This document shows, piece after piece, positions 18,622 to 27,774 of a stretch of 64,000 nucleotides of DNA. The first letter of the stretch is position 1; the number at the start of each line of letters is the position of its first letter. The stretch lies in assembly GCF_900177725.1 (NCBI RefSeq), contig NZ_FXAT01000002.1, positions 1 to 64,000 on the forward strand. The letters run 5' to 3'. This DNA is from Paraburkholderia susongensis. GTDB lineage: Bacteria; Pseudomonadota; Gammaproteobacteria; Burkholderiales; Burkholderiaceae. The translations under genes were made by a program, and so were the position numbers. The notes below the pieces were generated by a model. That model had not been told where the DNA came from and made no database searches. It worked only from the letters and a program-made list of their open reading frames with translations.

Positions 18622-20011
18622 CGACAGCGGGAAACGACACCCGCACCGCCAGCCCCCGCTCGCCGATGCCCGTGCCAAGATGCAGGCTCGCGCCGAAGTG
18701 CTCCGCGATACGCGCGACGATCGACAGGCCGAGCCCGCTGCCGGTCGCCTGATGGCCGGTCGCGCGGAAGAAACGGCTCGTCAGCCGGGCGAGATCGTCC
18801 GGCTCGACGCCGGGACCATCGTCGCGCACGGTGACCTGCACGCGATCGCCGGTCTGTTGCACGGCAACTTCGATGTTGCCGTCCGCGCGACCGTACTTGA
18901 TCGCGTTATCGAGCAGGTTGTCGAGCAGGATGCCGATCAGCACCGGCTCCGCGTAGATCTCGGCGAGCAGGTCGCCGCTCAGCACCACCCTGATGTTTTT
19001 CTGCTGTGCGTTGCGCTCGTTCGCAAGCAGCGTGTGCTTCGCGATCGCCGCCGGCTTGAGCGGCTCGGTCGGCAATTTCTCGTGCTCGTCGAGGCGCGCG
19101 AGCAGCAACAATTGCTCGGCGAGCCGCGCGCTGCGATCGACGCCCTGCACGACGCGCTCCATCGCGAGCCGCTGCAACGCGATGTCCGGCTCGGCGAGGG
19201 CGACCTGTGCCTGTACCTTGATCGCGGCGAGCGGCGTTTTGAGTTCGTGCGCGGCGTCGGCGGTAAACGCGCGTTCGCGTTCTAGCGAATTGTGCAGGCT
19301 CGCGAGCATCTGGTTGATCGCGTCGACGAGCGGGCGCACCTCGATCGGCGTGCGGCCGATACCGACTGGCCCCATGCGGTTGATGTCGCGCGAACGGATC
19401 GCCGCCGACAGCACCTTCAGCGGCGCGAGACTCCAGCCGATGCTGATCCACACGAGCAGCGCGAGCACCGGCAGCGCGACCAGCGTGGAGCGCGTGATCC
19501 GGCTCGCCACGCCGCTCACGAGGTCGCTGCGCGTGTTGGCCGGCTCGAATACGCGCACGCTGTGACCGAGCGCGGTGCCGCGCAGCGTGAACGAGTGATA
19601 CATCTGGCCGCCGAGCATGATGTTGTGCGCGCCGCTCGCGGGCGGCAGCGGCAGGTCCCACGCATCGAGCGCGTGCAATTGAGGGCTGCCCGCCAATACT
19701 TCGCCGTTGGCGGCGCGCACCTGGAAGAGGGCGTCGCGCGGCAGCGTGTCGTCGTCGTCGAGATCGCTTGCGCCGGGTTCGCCGCCTTTTTCCTCTTCAC
19801 GCACGTCGATGCGCGCATTGGCGAGCGTGGTCAGATTGGCGGGATCGAGCAGCGCGAGAATCTGCGCGAGTTCCGCGAGGCGCGCTTCTTCCCATTCGCC
19901 GACTTCGTGCGACGCCTGCCGGTAGCTCGACACGAGCGCGATGCCCCACACGAGCACGATGCTCGCGAGCACGAGCAGCGCGAGGCGCCGGCGAATCGAC
20001 GAGCCCATCAT
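18608..20011 (-). CDS. Sensor histidine kinase (QseC/PmrB type)
   Basis: A 467-residue inner-membrane kinase: TM helix near residues 9-28, a periplasmic sensor region of about 150 residues, and a second TM helix (STLVALPVLALLVWISIGW). A HAMP-like linker leads to the phosphorylated histidine in ADAAHELKTPLAAIK, then the ATP-binding motifs LLDNLLDNAIKYG, DDGPGV and GSGLGLSIV. It is read from ATG 20011, which overlaps the response-regulator stop. Pairing and motif style match QseC/PmrB kinases; the signal is unknown. It sits inside the hopanoid cluster on the opposite strand. Confidence 0.9.
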   Translation of the reverse strand: MMGSSIRRRLALLVLASIVLVWGIALVSSYRQASHEVGEWEEARLAELAQILALLDPANLTTLANARIDVREEEKGGEPGASDLDDDDTLPRDALFQVRAANGEVLAGSPQLHALDAWDLPLPPASGAHNIMLGGQMYHSFTLRGTALGHSVRVFEPANTRSDLVSGVASRITRSTLVALPVLALLVWISIGWSLAPLKVLSAAIRSRDINRMGPVGIGRTPIEVRPLVDAINQMLASLHNSLERERAFTADAAHELKTPLAAIKVQAQVALAEPDIALQRLAMERVVQGVDRSARLAEQLLLLARLDEHEKLPTEPLKPAAIAKHTLLANERNAQQKNIRVVLSGDLLAEIYAEPVLIGILLDNLLDNAIKYGRADGNIEVAVQQTGDRVQVTVRDDGPGVEPDDLARLTSRFFRATGHQATGSGLGLSIVARIAEHFGASLHLGTGIGERGLAVRVSFPAVVSRL

Positions 20012-20667
20012 TCCTTCTCCATCACGTAGCCGATATTGCGCACGGTCTTGATCAAACCGGTGCCGAGCTTCTTGCGCAGATTGGACACGTGCACCTCGAT
20101 CGCATTGCTTTCGATTTCCTCCTGCCAGCCGTACAGGCTTTCCTCGAGCCGCGAGCGCGACTGCGGGATGCCGAGATTGGTCAGCAGCTGCAGCAGGATC
20201 GCCCATTCGCGCGACGTGAGCGGCACGCGCGCCTCATCGACCTGCACGGTTTGCGCGGCCGGATTCACTGTCAGATTCTGGTAACGAATCAGATCGATAC
20301 TGCGGCCTTGTGCGCGACGCAGCAGCGCACGGCAACGCGCGATCAGCTCGGTGAGGTCGAAGGGCTTGCCGAGGTAGTCGTCGGCGCCCGCTTCGAGACC
20401 GCCGACGCGATCGACCACGGTGCCTTTCGCGGTCAGCACGAGCACCGGCACGTCGTTGCCGGCATCGCGCAATCGCTTCAGCAGCTCCATGCCGCTCACG
20501 CGGGGCAGACCGAGATCGAGGACGATCAATGCGTAGCGGGTGGTGTCGAGCGCGAGGCTGGCCTTGTGGCCGTCGCGTGCCCAGTCGACCGTGAAGCCGG
20601 CCTGGCGCAGGCCTGCTTCGACACCACAGCCGATGAGTTCGTCGTCTTCTACGAGGAGTACACGCAT
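20008..20667 (-). CDS. OmpR-family response regulator (QseB/PmrA type)
   Basis: A 219-residue regulator. The receiver domain has the acidic pair near residues 8-9 (VEDDE), the phospho-acceptor aspartate in LIVLDLGLP and the lysine in GADDYLGKPF. The C-terminal winged helix contains SRLEESLYGWQEEIESNAIEVHV, typical of QseB/PmrA. Its stop overlaps the kinase start. Three CTTCAG-like half-sites at 11-base spacing upstream of its own start suggest autoregulation, and matching boxes lie ahead of hpnJ, the 21063 gene and the efflux operon. Confidence 0.92.
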   Translation of the reverse strand: MRVLLVEDDELIGCGVEAGLRQAGFTVDWARDGHKASLALDTTRYALIVLDLGLPRVSGMELLKRLRDAGNDVPVLVLTAKGTVVDRVGGLEAGADDYLGKPFDLTELIARCRALLRRAQGRSIDLIRYQNLTVNPAAQTVQVDEARVPLTSREWAILLQLLTNLGIPQSRSRLEESLYGWQEEIESNAIEVHVSNLRKKLGTGLIKTVRNIGYVMEKE

Positions 20668-20722
20668 GGGGCGGAAATTCCCTACGATGGTTTCATTGCT
20701 TAACGCTCAGCGTTTCGATGCA

Positions 20723-20768
20723 AGCGTAGCTTTGCGCTCCTGAAGTGCTCCTGAAGCGCTCCCGAAGT
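20723..20768 (-). promoter_or_regulatory. Triple 11-bp repeat: autoregulatory PmrA-like box
   Basis: On the plus strand three copies, GCTCCTGAAGT, GCTCCTGAAGC and GCTCCCGAAGT, fill 20736-20768. On the minus strand these are CTTCGG, CTTCAG and CTTCAG hexamers at 11-base spacing. A weak -10 (TACGCT) follows 11 bases after the last hexamer. The array lies about 55-100 bases upstream of the response-regulator start. Confidence 0.6.
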
Positions 20769-20809
20769 TTAACCATGCTGTTCGTTAGCCGCTTCATACC
20801 CCGCGATTG

Positions 20810-20842
20810 CTTAAGGTTTCCTTCAGCTTGAATAGCTACCAT
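20810..20842 (+). promoter_or_regulatory. PmrA/QseB-like box and -10 upstream of the second hpnI operon
   Basis: CTTAAG (20810-20815), GTTTC, CTTCAG (20821-20826), then TACCAT at 20837-20842 after a 10-base gap. The order and spacing copy those upstream of hpnJ, including the GTTTC spacer. It would drive the rightward genes beginning at 21063. Confidence 0.6.
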
Positions 20843-21062
20843 CGACGCGCTATAACTGGTCGTCGCAAGATCGTGTTGAGCGAGCGAGGCCATGTTGCTG
20901 TCAGATAGTCGAAATCTGGTCGTAAGGACTTCGATGAGTGCGATGAATGCATGGGGCAGGCATTTTTATGCCGATCAATGCCGTCAATGGGCGGCATCGA
21001 GTCAGCCCCATCAGCGACGTCGCACATCCCGCCAGGCCGCAAAGCCACGCACGAGACACGTT

Positions 21063-21413
21063 ATGAAGCCAGTCACCGTCGACATGCTGCGAGCCCATCT
21101 GCTGGTCGCGTCTCTCACGGCTGTGGGCGCCGATATGCTGCTATGCGTTGCGTTGTCGGTGCTGCCGGTATCCCAGGCTTTTTTTGCTTCCACGTCGTTC
21201 CGCCTGTTCGCACTTGCGGTGATTGTCGGCGGCGTGGTGGTTGCGCGCGAATTCGCGCAGGCCGCATTCGAACTCGCCGTGAAACGCAACGGCGCGTTTC
21301 TGGCTGGTCCCGGTCTGCGTCCGGTTGCGGTCGTGGCGGATTGTCCTCGGCGTTGGCTCGTCGTGCTTCATCTGCGCCTGACGGGGCAACCGTTCGTGCT
21401 GGTCGAGTACTGA
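21063..21413 (+). CDS. Hypothetical membrane protein
   Basis: A 116-residue protein with two predicted membrane helices (HLLVASLTAVGADMLLCVAL, and LFALAVIVGGVVVA) and a basic C-terminal third. No family is recognised. It lies 12 bases before the second hpnI-like gene and after a PmrA-like box, so it is probably the first gene of that operon. The ATG at 21063 opens the hydrophobic protein; the upstream in-frame extension to 20892 covers the promoter and is not coding. Confidence 0.6.
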   Translation: MKPVTVDMLRAHLLVASLTAVGADMLLCVALSVLPVSQAFFASTSFRLFALAVIVGGVVVAREFAQAAFELAVKRNGAFLAGPGLRPVAVVADCPRRWLVVLHLRLTGQPFVLVEY

Positions 21414-21425
21414 CGGATACGGACA

Positions 21426-22754
21426 ATGGCGGCGCACGCGTTGACGGCATGCCAATGGATCCTGCTGGCAGGCTGTATCGGTGCAGCGCTGTACACGACC
21501 GTCGCCGCCGTGGCGATGCCGTTTTTCAGTACCCGGCGCCGCAAGTCTCCTTATCCATTCGCCTCCCGTAGCGGCGCTTGCGCCAGTTCCCAGTCATTTT
21601 CCGCCACTCCCGAATCCACGGCACATGCCGCGGATGCGACGTGCGCCACGCAAACGCAGCATCCGTTCGCGCAGGTTGGCGTGAGCGTACTCAAACCGCT
21701 GTGCGGGGCCGAGCCGCGTCTCTACGAAAATCTGCGAACCTTCTGCGAGCAGCGCCACGGGCGTTTTCAACTGGTGCTCGGCGTGTCGTCGCCGCACGAT
21801 CCCGCCATTGCAGTGGTACGCCGTTTGCAAGCCGCCTATCCGGAGCGCGACATCGAACTCGCGATCGACACACGCGTGCACGGCAGCAATCTGAAAGTCA
21901 GCAACCTCATCAACATGGCGGAGCGGGCGCGTTACGACATGATCGTGATCGCCGATAGCGACATCGCCGTCGACGCCGATTATCTCGACAGCGTGGCCGC
22001 GCCGCTCGCCGACCCGAGCGTGGGCGTCGTCACCTGCCTTTACGTCGCACGCGGCGTGGGCGGTTTCTGGCCGCGCGTGGGCGCGCTCTTTATCAACGAA
22101 TGGTTCGCGCCGTCGGTGCGCGTCGCGCATGCGATGGGCTCGCGCCGCTTCGGCTTCGGCGCGACGCTCGCGCTGCGGCGCGCGACGCTCGAGCGCATCG
22201 GCGGCTTCGCCGCGCTGAAGGATTGTCTCGCGGACGATTACTGGCTCGCCGAGCACGTGCGCACGCTGGGCCTGCAAACGGTGCTCTCGCGCGTGGTGGT
22301 GGCGACCGACGTGATCGAGCCGACCTTCGCCGCGCTCTGGCAGCGCGAGACGCGCTGGCTGCGCACGATACGCTCGGTGAATCCGCTCGGTTTCGTGTCG
22401 CTGCTGATTACGTTCCCGACGCCGTGGCTGTTGACCGCCGCATGGCTGACCACGACGTTCGCGACGCACGCATGCGCTCACGCGCCGTTCGCGGTGACGC
22501 TCGCCAGCGCGTCGGCCACCGCGGTGTGCGGCGGCGCGCGTCTGCTGCTGCACCTGCGCGCCGCGCGCCGCGAGCGAACTTTCTGGCGCGATCTGCCGCT
22601 CGTGCCGCTGCGCGATACGTTGCTCGCGCTGCAATGGCTCGTCAGCGCGTTCGGTTCGCACGTCGTGTGGCGTGGCGCGCGCATGCCGGTCGAAACGCCG
22701 GCAGCCGGGCGTCGTGAGCGGCTTCACGTGATGGAGGCCTCGGATGGCGGCTAA
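21426..22754 (+). CDS. Second HpnI-like glycosyltransferase
   Basis: A 442-residue paralog of HpnI. It shares VSVLKPLCGAE, the DxD-like VIADSDIAVD, GFGATLALRR and the TRWLRTIR motif, but has a longer Ser/Ala/Thr-rich N-terminal loop (about residues 38-80) and a longer C-terminal membrane part. Identity with the hpnI product is clearly partial. It may glycosylate a different hopanoid or lipid acceptor. It overlaps hpnK by 11 bases, suggesting that its product is deacetylated by HpnK. Confidence 0.85.
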   Translation: MAAHALTACQWILLAGCIGAALYTTVAAVAMPFFSTRRRKSPYPFASRSGACASSQSFSATPESTAHAADATCATQTQHPFAQVGVSVLKPLCGAEPRLYENLRTFCEQRHGRFQLVLGVSSPHDPAIAVVRRLQAAYPERDIELAIDTRVHGSNLKVSNLINMAERARYDMIVIADSDIAVDADYLDSVAAPLADPSVGVVTCLYVARGVGGFWPRVGALFINEWFAPSVRVAHAMGSRRFGFGATLALRRATLERIGGFAALKDCLADDYWLAEHVRTLGLQTVLSRVVVATDVIEPTFAALWQRETRWLRTIRSVNPLGFVSLLITFPTPWLLTAAWLTTTFATHACAHAPFAVTLASASATAVCGGARLLLHLRAARRERTFWRDLPLVPLRDTLLALQWLVSAFGSHVVWRGARMPVETPAAGRRERLHVMEASDGG

Positions 22755-23655
22755 GCCACGCGGGCTGATCGTCACCGCTGACGATTTCGGCTTGCATCCG
22801 CGCGTGAATTTCGCCGTCGAGCGCGCGTATCGCAACGGCGTGCTGCGCGCCGCGAGCCTGATGGTCGGCGCGCCCGCCGCGCGCGACGCGATCGCGCGCG
22901 CCCGTGCGTTGCCGCAATTGCGCGTGGGCCTGCATCTGGTGCTGGCCGACGGCGTCGCGCTCACGCCGCGCGAGGAGATTGCCGCGTTGCTCGACGAGGA
23001 CGGCCGTTTTGGCAGCAACATGGTGCGCGACGGCGTGCGGTTTTTCTTTCTGCCGCATGTACGCAGGCAACTCGCGCGCGAAATCCGCGCACAGTTCGAG
23101 GCGTTTGCCGCGACCGGCCTGACGCTCGATCACGTCAATACGCACAAGCATTTTCATCTGCATCCCACCGTGCTCGGCCTGATCCTCGAGATCGGCCGCG
23201 AATATGGCATGAAGGCGATGCGCCTGCCGTTCGAGGCGAATGCGCCTCTGTGGCTGAGGCCGTGGATCGCGCACGTGAAGACGCGTCTTCAGCGCGCGGG
23301 AATCGCGCATAACGACTACGTGGTCGGCATCGCGGCGAGCGGGCGCATGGACGAAGCGGCCTGGCTCGCCGCGCTTGCCGATCTGCCGCACGGCGTCGGC
23401 GAAATTTACTGTCACCCGGCGCTCGCTGGCGATGCATTGAGCGCCGGCATGCGCGACTACCGCCATGCCGACGAATTGCAGGCGCTGCTGTCGCCGAGGG
23501 TGGCCGCCGCGATACGCTCGCTTGGAGCGCCGGTCGGCGGATTTGCTGACGTGCTGGCGCCGCACATCACACCGGCCGCTTCTTCATCAACAGCTTCAGC
23601 AACACCGGCAACAGCAACAGCACGAGCGGCAACTGCACGATCAGCCCGGAAATGA
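22744..23655 (+). CDS. hpnK: Hopanoid deacetylase HpnK
   Basis: A 303-residue YdjC/ChbG-type carbohydrate deacetylase. The metal-binding residues lie in the N-terminal TADDFG motif and in THKHFHLHP (about residues 137-145). HpnK removes the acetyl group from N-acetylglucosaminyl bacteriohopanetetrol. The last 24 residues are a Ser/Ala/Thr-rich tail that begins where the frame enters the convergent RND gene, an 89-base 3' overlap. The tail is probably not part of the ancestral enzyme. Confidence 0.92.
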   Translation: MAAKPRGLIVTADDFGLHPRVNFAVERAYRNGVLRAASLMVGAPAARDAIARARALPQLRVGLHLVLADGVALTPREEIAALLDEDGRFGSNMVRDGVRFFFLPHVRRQLAREIRAQFEAFAATGLTLDHVNTHKHFHLHPTVLGLILEIGREYGMKAMRLPFEANAPLWLRPWIAHVKTRLQRAGIAHNDYVVGIAASGRMDEAAWLAALADLPHGVGEIYCHPALAGDALSAGMRDYRHADELQALLSPRVAAAIRSLGAPVGGFADVLAPHITPAASSSTASATPATATARAATARSARK

Positions 23656-26617
23656 TCGCGACCGCGAGCGGCTGCTGCATCGCCGAGCCTTGCCCCAGTG
23701 CGAACGCGAGCGGCAGCAGCGCGAGGATCGCGGCGATCGTCGTCATCGCGATCGGGCGCAGGCGATTGCGGCCCGCGCTTTGCAGCGCGTCGTCGAACGG
23801 CATCTCTTCGCCGTGCACGAGCGCCTGCAACTCCGACACATAGAAGATCGCGACCTCGGTCACGATACCGATGATCATCGTCATGCCCATCATCGCCGAG
23901 ATGTTCAGCTCGATGCCGGTGATCCACAGGCCGATGAACACCGCGCCCGCCGCGAAGAGCGGCATCGCCAGCACCGCGAGCGCGACGCGCAGGCGCTCGT
24001 AGAGAAACAGCAGCAGGCCGAACACGAGCGCGATCGCGGCGCCGAATACGGTCAGGAGACCCTTGAACGCGATCTGCTGTTGCTGATACAGACCGCCGAG
24101 TTCGTAGTAGATGCCGGGCGGCAGCAGATTCGTTTCGCCGAGCGCTTTTTGCACCTCGGCGATCGTCGAGCCGAGATCGCGGCCGTCGATACGCGCGGTC
24201 ACCGCGACCATGCGCTTGAGATTCGAGCGGCTGATTTCGGGCTGGCCCGTGACCGTCACCCGGTCGGCAACGCGGTTCAAGGCAAACAGATGCCCGTCCG
24301 GCGCGCGAATCTGTAACTGGCCCAGTTGCGTATCGGTGAGCTCGCGCGCGCCGTTCACGCGCACCCGTACGCCGACCGTTTTCGGCCCGCTCTGGAACTG
24401 CGTCGCGACATTGCCTTCGAGCATGTCGGTGACGGCCTGCGCGATCGATTGCGGGTCCATGCCCTCGGCCGCCGCGGCAGCGGGCAGGATGTGCAGTTCG
24501 AGCGCGTCGCCGGCGGGGTTGATGCCGTCATTGACGTCCACCACGCCATGAATCTGGCCGATGCGCGCCGCGACCTTGCGCGCGGTGGTCTCGAGGGTGC
24601 GGGTGTCGTCGGAAAAGATCTTGATCTGCACCGGTTGCGGCACGGCCGTCAGATCGCCGATCAGGTCTTCCATCAGTTGCGCGAGTTCGATGTTTACACC
24701 CGGCACCTGCGTTTCGATCTGCGAGCGGACTTCCTCCATGACCGTTTCGATCGGCTCGCGCTTGCCGGACTTGAGTCGCACGAAGAAGTCGCCCTTGTTC
24801 GGTTCGTTCAGATCGCCGCCGAGCCCCGCGCCGGTGCGGCGCGAATAGGTCGCGACGTTCGGATTCGCGCGGATGATCTGCTCGATCTGCTTCATGAGCC
24901 GGTCCGTTTCGGTGATCGAGGTGCCCGGCTGCGTGTGATAGTCGAGCACGAAGCCGCCTTCGTCCATGCTCGGCATGAAGCCGCTGCCGACGCGCGTGAA
25001 CGCGAACGCTGCCACCAGGACGAGCGGCAGCACGCCGAGCAGCACGAGCGGCGGGCGCGCGATCACGCGCGCGACCAGAACCGCATAGCGCCGGTTCAGC
25101 CACGCGGCGAGGCGCGTTTCCGCGTGCTCTTCGGCGTCTTCCGGCTTGAGCCAGTGGTCGCACAGAATCGGCACCGCGAGCCATGTGACGAGAAACGAAA
25201 TGAAGAGGGCGCTTGCCATCGTCACCGAAAGCGCCTTGAAGAACGCGCCCGTCACGCCCGAGAGAAACGCGAGCGGCACGAAGATGATCAAGGTCGCCGC
25301 CGACGAGCCCGCGAGCGGCCGCGTGAATTCGAGCGCCGCGGCCATCACGCGGCCATGAAACGCGTGCGCGCCGGCCTCGCGCATGCGTCGCGCGATGTGC
25401 TCGATCATCACGATCGCATCGTCGATGACGAGGCCGACCGCGGCGGCCATACCGCCCAGGGTCATGATGTTGAAGCCCATGCCGAACACGTCGAGCAGCA
25501 GGATCGTCGCGGCCATCACGACCGGCACCAGCGCGACCGCGATCGCGGTGATCTTCCAGTTGCGCAGGAATACGAACAGCGTCAAAGCCGCGAGCACCAC
25601 GCCGATCATGATCGCGTCGCGCACGCTCGTGGCCGACGCGATCACGAGTTCGCTCTGGTCGTACCAGTTCGACAGATGCACGCCAGCGGGCATCTGCTGC
25701 TCGAACGCGGCGAGCCGCTGGCGGATCGCGCGCGCCATCGCCACGCTGTTCGCGCCGGGCTGCTGATAGATGTTCAACAGCACCGCGTCCTTGCCGTCGG
25801 CGGTCACGCGCATCCATTGCGGCACGACGCCCGCGCTCACCGTCGCGACATCGCCGAGACGGATCTGTGTGGCGCCGCTCGCGGACACCACGACGTTGCG
25901 CAGTTCGTCGAGTTGCGTGATCGTCGTGTTGGTGACGACGAGGTACAGCTTGTCGTGATCCTCGATGCGGCCGTTCGCCATCAGCACGTTGCTCGCGCCG
26001 ATCGCCTTCGACACGTCCGCGAGCGACAGCTTGTACGCCGCGAGGCGCGCGGGATCGACCGCGACTTCGAATTCGTCCTGTGCGCCGCCGATCACCTCGA
26101 CACGCGCCACGCCTTCCACCGACGACAGCAGCGGACGCATCTGGAACTGCGCGAGGTCGTGCAGCGCCGAGAGCGACTGCTGCGTCGACGTGAGGCTGTA
26201 CGCGAGCACCGGAAACACGGTCGGGTCCATGCGCCGCACCTGCATCGTCGTGCCGGGCGGCAGCGTCGCGAGAATTTCGCTGATCGCCGATTGCGCCTGC
26301 AACGTCGCCTGCGCCATGTCGGTGCCCCAGTCGAAGTTCAGCGAGATTTCCGCGGCGCCGCGGCTCGTGGTCGATTCGACGTCGCGCACGTTCGGCACGC
26401 GCCGCAGCGCTTCCTCGACCGGCATCGTGACGAGTGTTGCCATCTGCTCGGCGGGGCGGTCGCCCGCGTCGAGCGACACGACCGCGCGCGGAAACGCGAC
26501 GTTCGGAAACAGCGAGATCGGCAGACGGAACGCGGTCAGTGCGCCCGCGATCGCGAGCAAGGCGATCACGAAGAGGAGCGAGCGGCGATGCGTCTGCATC
26601 CATTGGCCGAAGTTCAT
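23567..26617 (-). CDS. RND efflux transporter, inner-membrane permease
   Basis: A 1016-residue RND pump with the usual two repeats of one TM helix, a large periplasmic domain and a block of TM helices. TM4 carries the proton-relay pair in VGLVIDDAIVMIEH, as in hydrophobe/amphiphile exporters rather than metal pumps. It would export small molecules driven by protons through the adaptor and TolC protein encoded just upstream; the start overlaps the adaptor stop as ATGA. The substrate is unknown. The position against hpnK could hint at envelope lipids but is only context. Confidence 0.92.
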   Translation of the reverse strand: MNFGQWMQTHRRSLLFVIALLAIAGALTAFRLPISLFPNVAFPRAVVSLDAGDRPAEQMATLVTMPVEEALRRVPNVRDVESTTSRGAAEISLNFDWGTDMAQATLQAQSAISEILATLPPGTTMQVRRMDPTVFPVLAYSLTSTQQSLSALHDLAQFQMRPLLSSVEGVARVEVIGGAQDEFEVAVDPARLAAYKLSLADVSKAIGASNVLMANGRIEDHDKLYLVVTNTTITQLDELRNVVVSASGATQIRLGDVATVSAGVVPQWMRVTADGKDAVLLNIYQQPGANSVAMARAIRQRLAAFEQQMPAGVHLSNWYDQSELVIASATSVRDAIMIGVVLAALTLFVFLRNWKITAIAVALVPVVMAATILLLDVFGMGFNIMTLGGMAAAVGLVIDDAIVMIEHIARRMREAGAHAFHGRVMAAALEFTRPLAGSSAATLIIFVPLAFLSGVTGAFFKALSVTMASALFISFLVTWLAVPILCDHWLKPEDAEEHAETRLAAWLNRRYAVLVARVIARPPLVLLGVLPLVLVAAFAFTRVGSGFMPSMDEGGFVLDYHTQPGTSITETDRLMKQIEQIIRANPNVATYSRRTGAGLGGDLNEPNKGDFFVRLKSGKREPIETVMEEVRSQIETQVPGVNIELAQLMEDLIGDLTAVPQPVQIKIFSDDTRTLETTARKVAARIGQIHGVVDVNDGINPAGDALELHILPAAAAAEGMDPQSIAQAVTDMLEGNVATQFQSGPKTVGVRVRVNGARELTDTQLGQLQIRAPDGHLFALNRVADRVTVTGQPEISRSNLKRMVAVTARIDGRDLGSTIAEVQKALGETNLLPPGIYYELGGLYQQQQIAFKGLLTVFGAAIALVFGLLLFLYERLRVALAVLAMPLFAAGAVFIGLWITGIELNISAMMGMTMIIGIVTEVAIFYVSELQALVHGEEMPFDDALQSAGRNRLRPIAMTTIAAILALLPLAFALGQGSAMQQPLAVAIISGLIVQLPLVLLLLPVLLKLLMKKRPV

Positions 26618-27774
26618 CGCGGCGTGTCTCCACCGGCGCGCACCGCCATGCCGTCCTGCAACTCGTAGTTACCGCTCACGACCAGCCCGAGCGCGGCGTC
26701 GAGCGAACCGTCGACGCCGTAGCGCTCGCCGTTCTCGACCGCGATCGTCACTGCGACGCGGTGTGCCTTCTTTTGCGGCGTGATCTGGAACACGTAGTGG
26801 CCCTGGCCGTCCTCGAGCACGGCCGCGCGCGGCACGATCCAGTGCGTGCCGCTGCGTGTCGCGATGTCGGCGGCGACGCGCGTGCCCGGAATGAACGGCG
26901 TCTGCGCAAGCGGCACGTTCGCGCCGATATCGACCAGTTGGGATTGCTGATCGACCGCGGCGCCGACCAGCACGACGCGGCCCGCGACGGCGGTTTTCGC
27001 GAGCGGAGCGGAGAGGCCGTGCAAGGTCACGGTGTCGCCGGGATGAACCGAGCCTGCATCGGCGGGCTCGATGCCGAGCGTCACGTTCGCGCGGGTATCG
27101 TGGGTAGCGTCGAGATGGCCGCTCGCGAGTTGCAGGATCGCCGCGCCGGCGGCCACCTGATCGCCCTGCGCCGCGGACAGTTGCAGCACCACGCCGGCGA
27201 ACGGCGCCGTGATGGTCTTGTTGCCGCCCGCGATGCCGGTTTGATTCTGCGCGGCGAGCGCCTGCTGCGCGTCGTCGGCGGCTTTGCGCGCGCTCGCGAG
27301 TTGCGACTGCGTGGCGAGCCCCTTGTCATAGAGCGACTGCGTGCGCGCGAGTTCGCCTTGCGCGAGCGTCAGCGCGCTCTTTGCCTGGGTGGCGGCCAGC
27401 ACCGCGGCCGGATCGGCCTGCACGACGAACAGCGGCGTGCCGCGCGCGACGCTCTGGCCGGTCTGCACGCGCATCTGCACGATACGCGCGACGTAGGGCA
27501 GGTTGATCGTCGTGAGGCTCGAAGCGGAAGCCGCGACGATGCCGAAGCCGCGCACCGGCTGCGCGATCACGGCACGCTGCACGCGCACGGTCTGGACGGC
27601 GACGGACGGTTGCGGCTCGGCGGCGGCGCTATCGGCCGCATGGGCTGCATGAATGGATGCGCACAGCAGCGCGGCCCAGGCGAGCGGCGCGGCAAGAGCC
27701 GCAAGGGGTGCGATGGCCGCGATGGTGACGGCGCGCGGCCACGGCCGCAGCGGCGGAAACAGGCTATTTCGCAT
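26614..27774 (-). CDS. RND efflux adaptor (membrane fusion protein)
   Basis: A 386-residue periplasmic adaptor. A signal-like hydrophobic N-terminus ends at AHAADS. Barrel-sandwich halves (RIVQMRVQTGQSVARGTPLFVVQ and ITAPFAGVVLQLSAAQGDQVAAG) flank a coiled-coil hairpin rich in Ala, Gln and Leu (about residues 130-180). It links the permease to the outer-membrane protein. Overlaps on both sides (11 bases with the tolC-like gene, 4 with the RND gene) indicate one operon. Confidence 0.9.
   Translation of the reverse strand: MRNSLFPPLRPWPRAVTIAAIAPLAALAAPLAWAALLCASIHAAHAADSAAAEPQPSVAVQTVRVQRAVIAQPVRGFGIVAASASSLTTINLPYVARIVQMRVQTGQSVARGTPLFVVQADPAAVLAATQAKSALTLAQGELARTQSLYDKGLATQSQLASARKAADDAQQALAAQNQTGIAGGNKTITAPFAGVVLQLSAAQGDQVAAGAAILQLASGHLDATHDTRANVTLGIEPADAGSVHPGDTVTLHGLSAPLAKTAVAGRVVLVGAAVDQQSQLVDIGANVPLAQTPFIPGTRVAADIATRSGTHWIVPRAAVLEDGQGHYVFQITPQKKAHRVAVTIAVENGERYGVDGSLDAALGLVVSGNYELQDGMAVRAGGDTPR

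Larger units (their letters stand above)
20668..21062. other. Divergent regulatory region inside the hopanoid cluster
   Basis: These 395 bases contain no supported gene. They separate the leftward two-component genes from the rightward 21063-hpnI2-hpnK genes and carry both PmrA-like boxes (20736-20768 and 20810-20826). Confidence 0.6.

Noticed and set aside
24326..26668. 780-codon open frame on the plus strand
   Set aside because: It is antisense to the RND permease gene; its Arg/His/Asp-rich composition is the usual mirror of GC-rich coding DNA.
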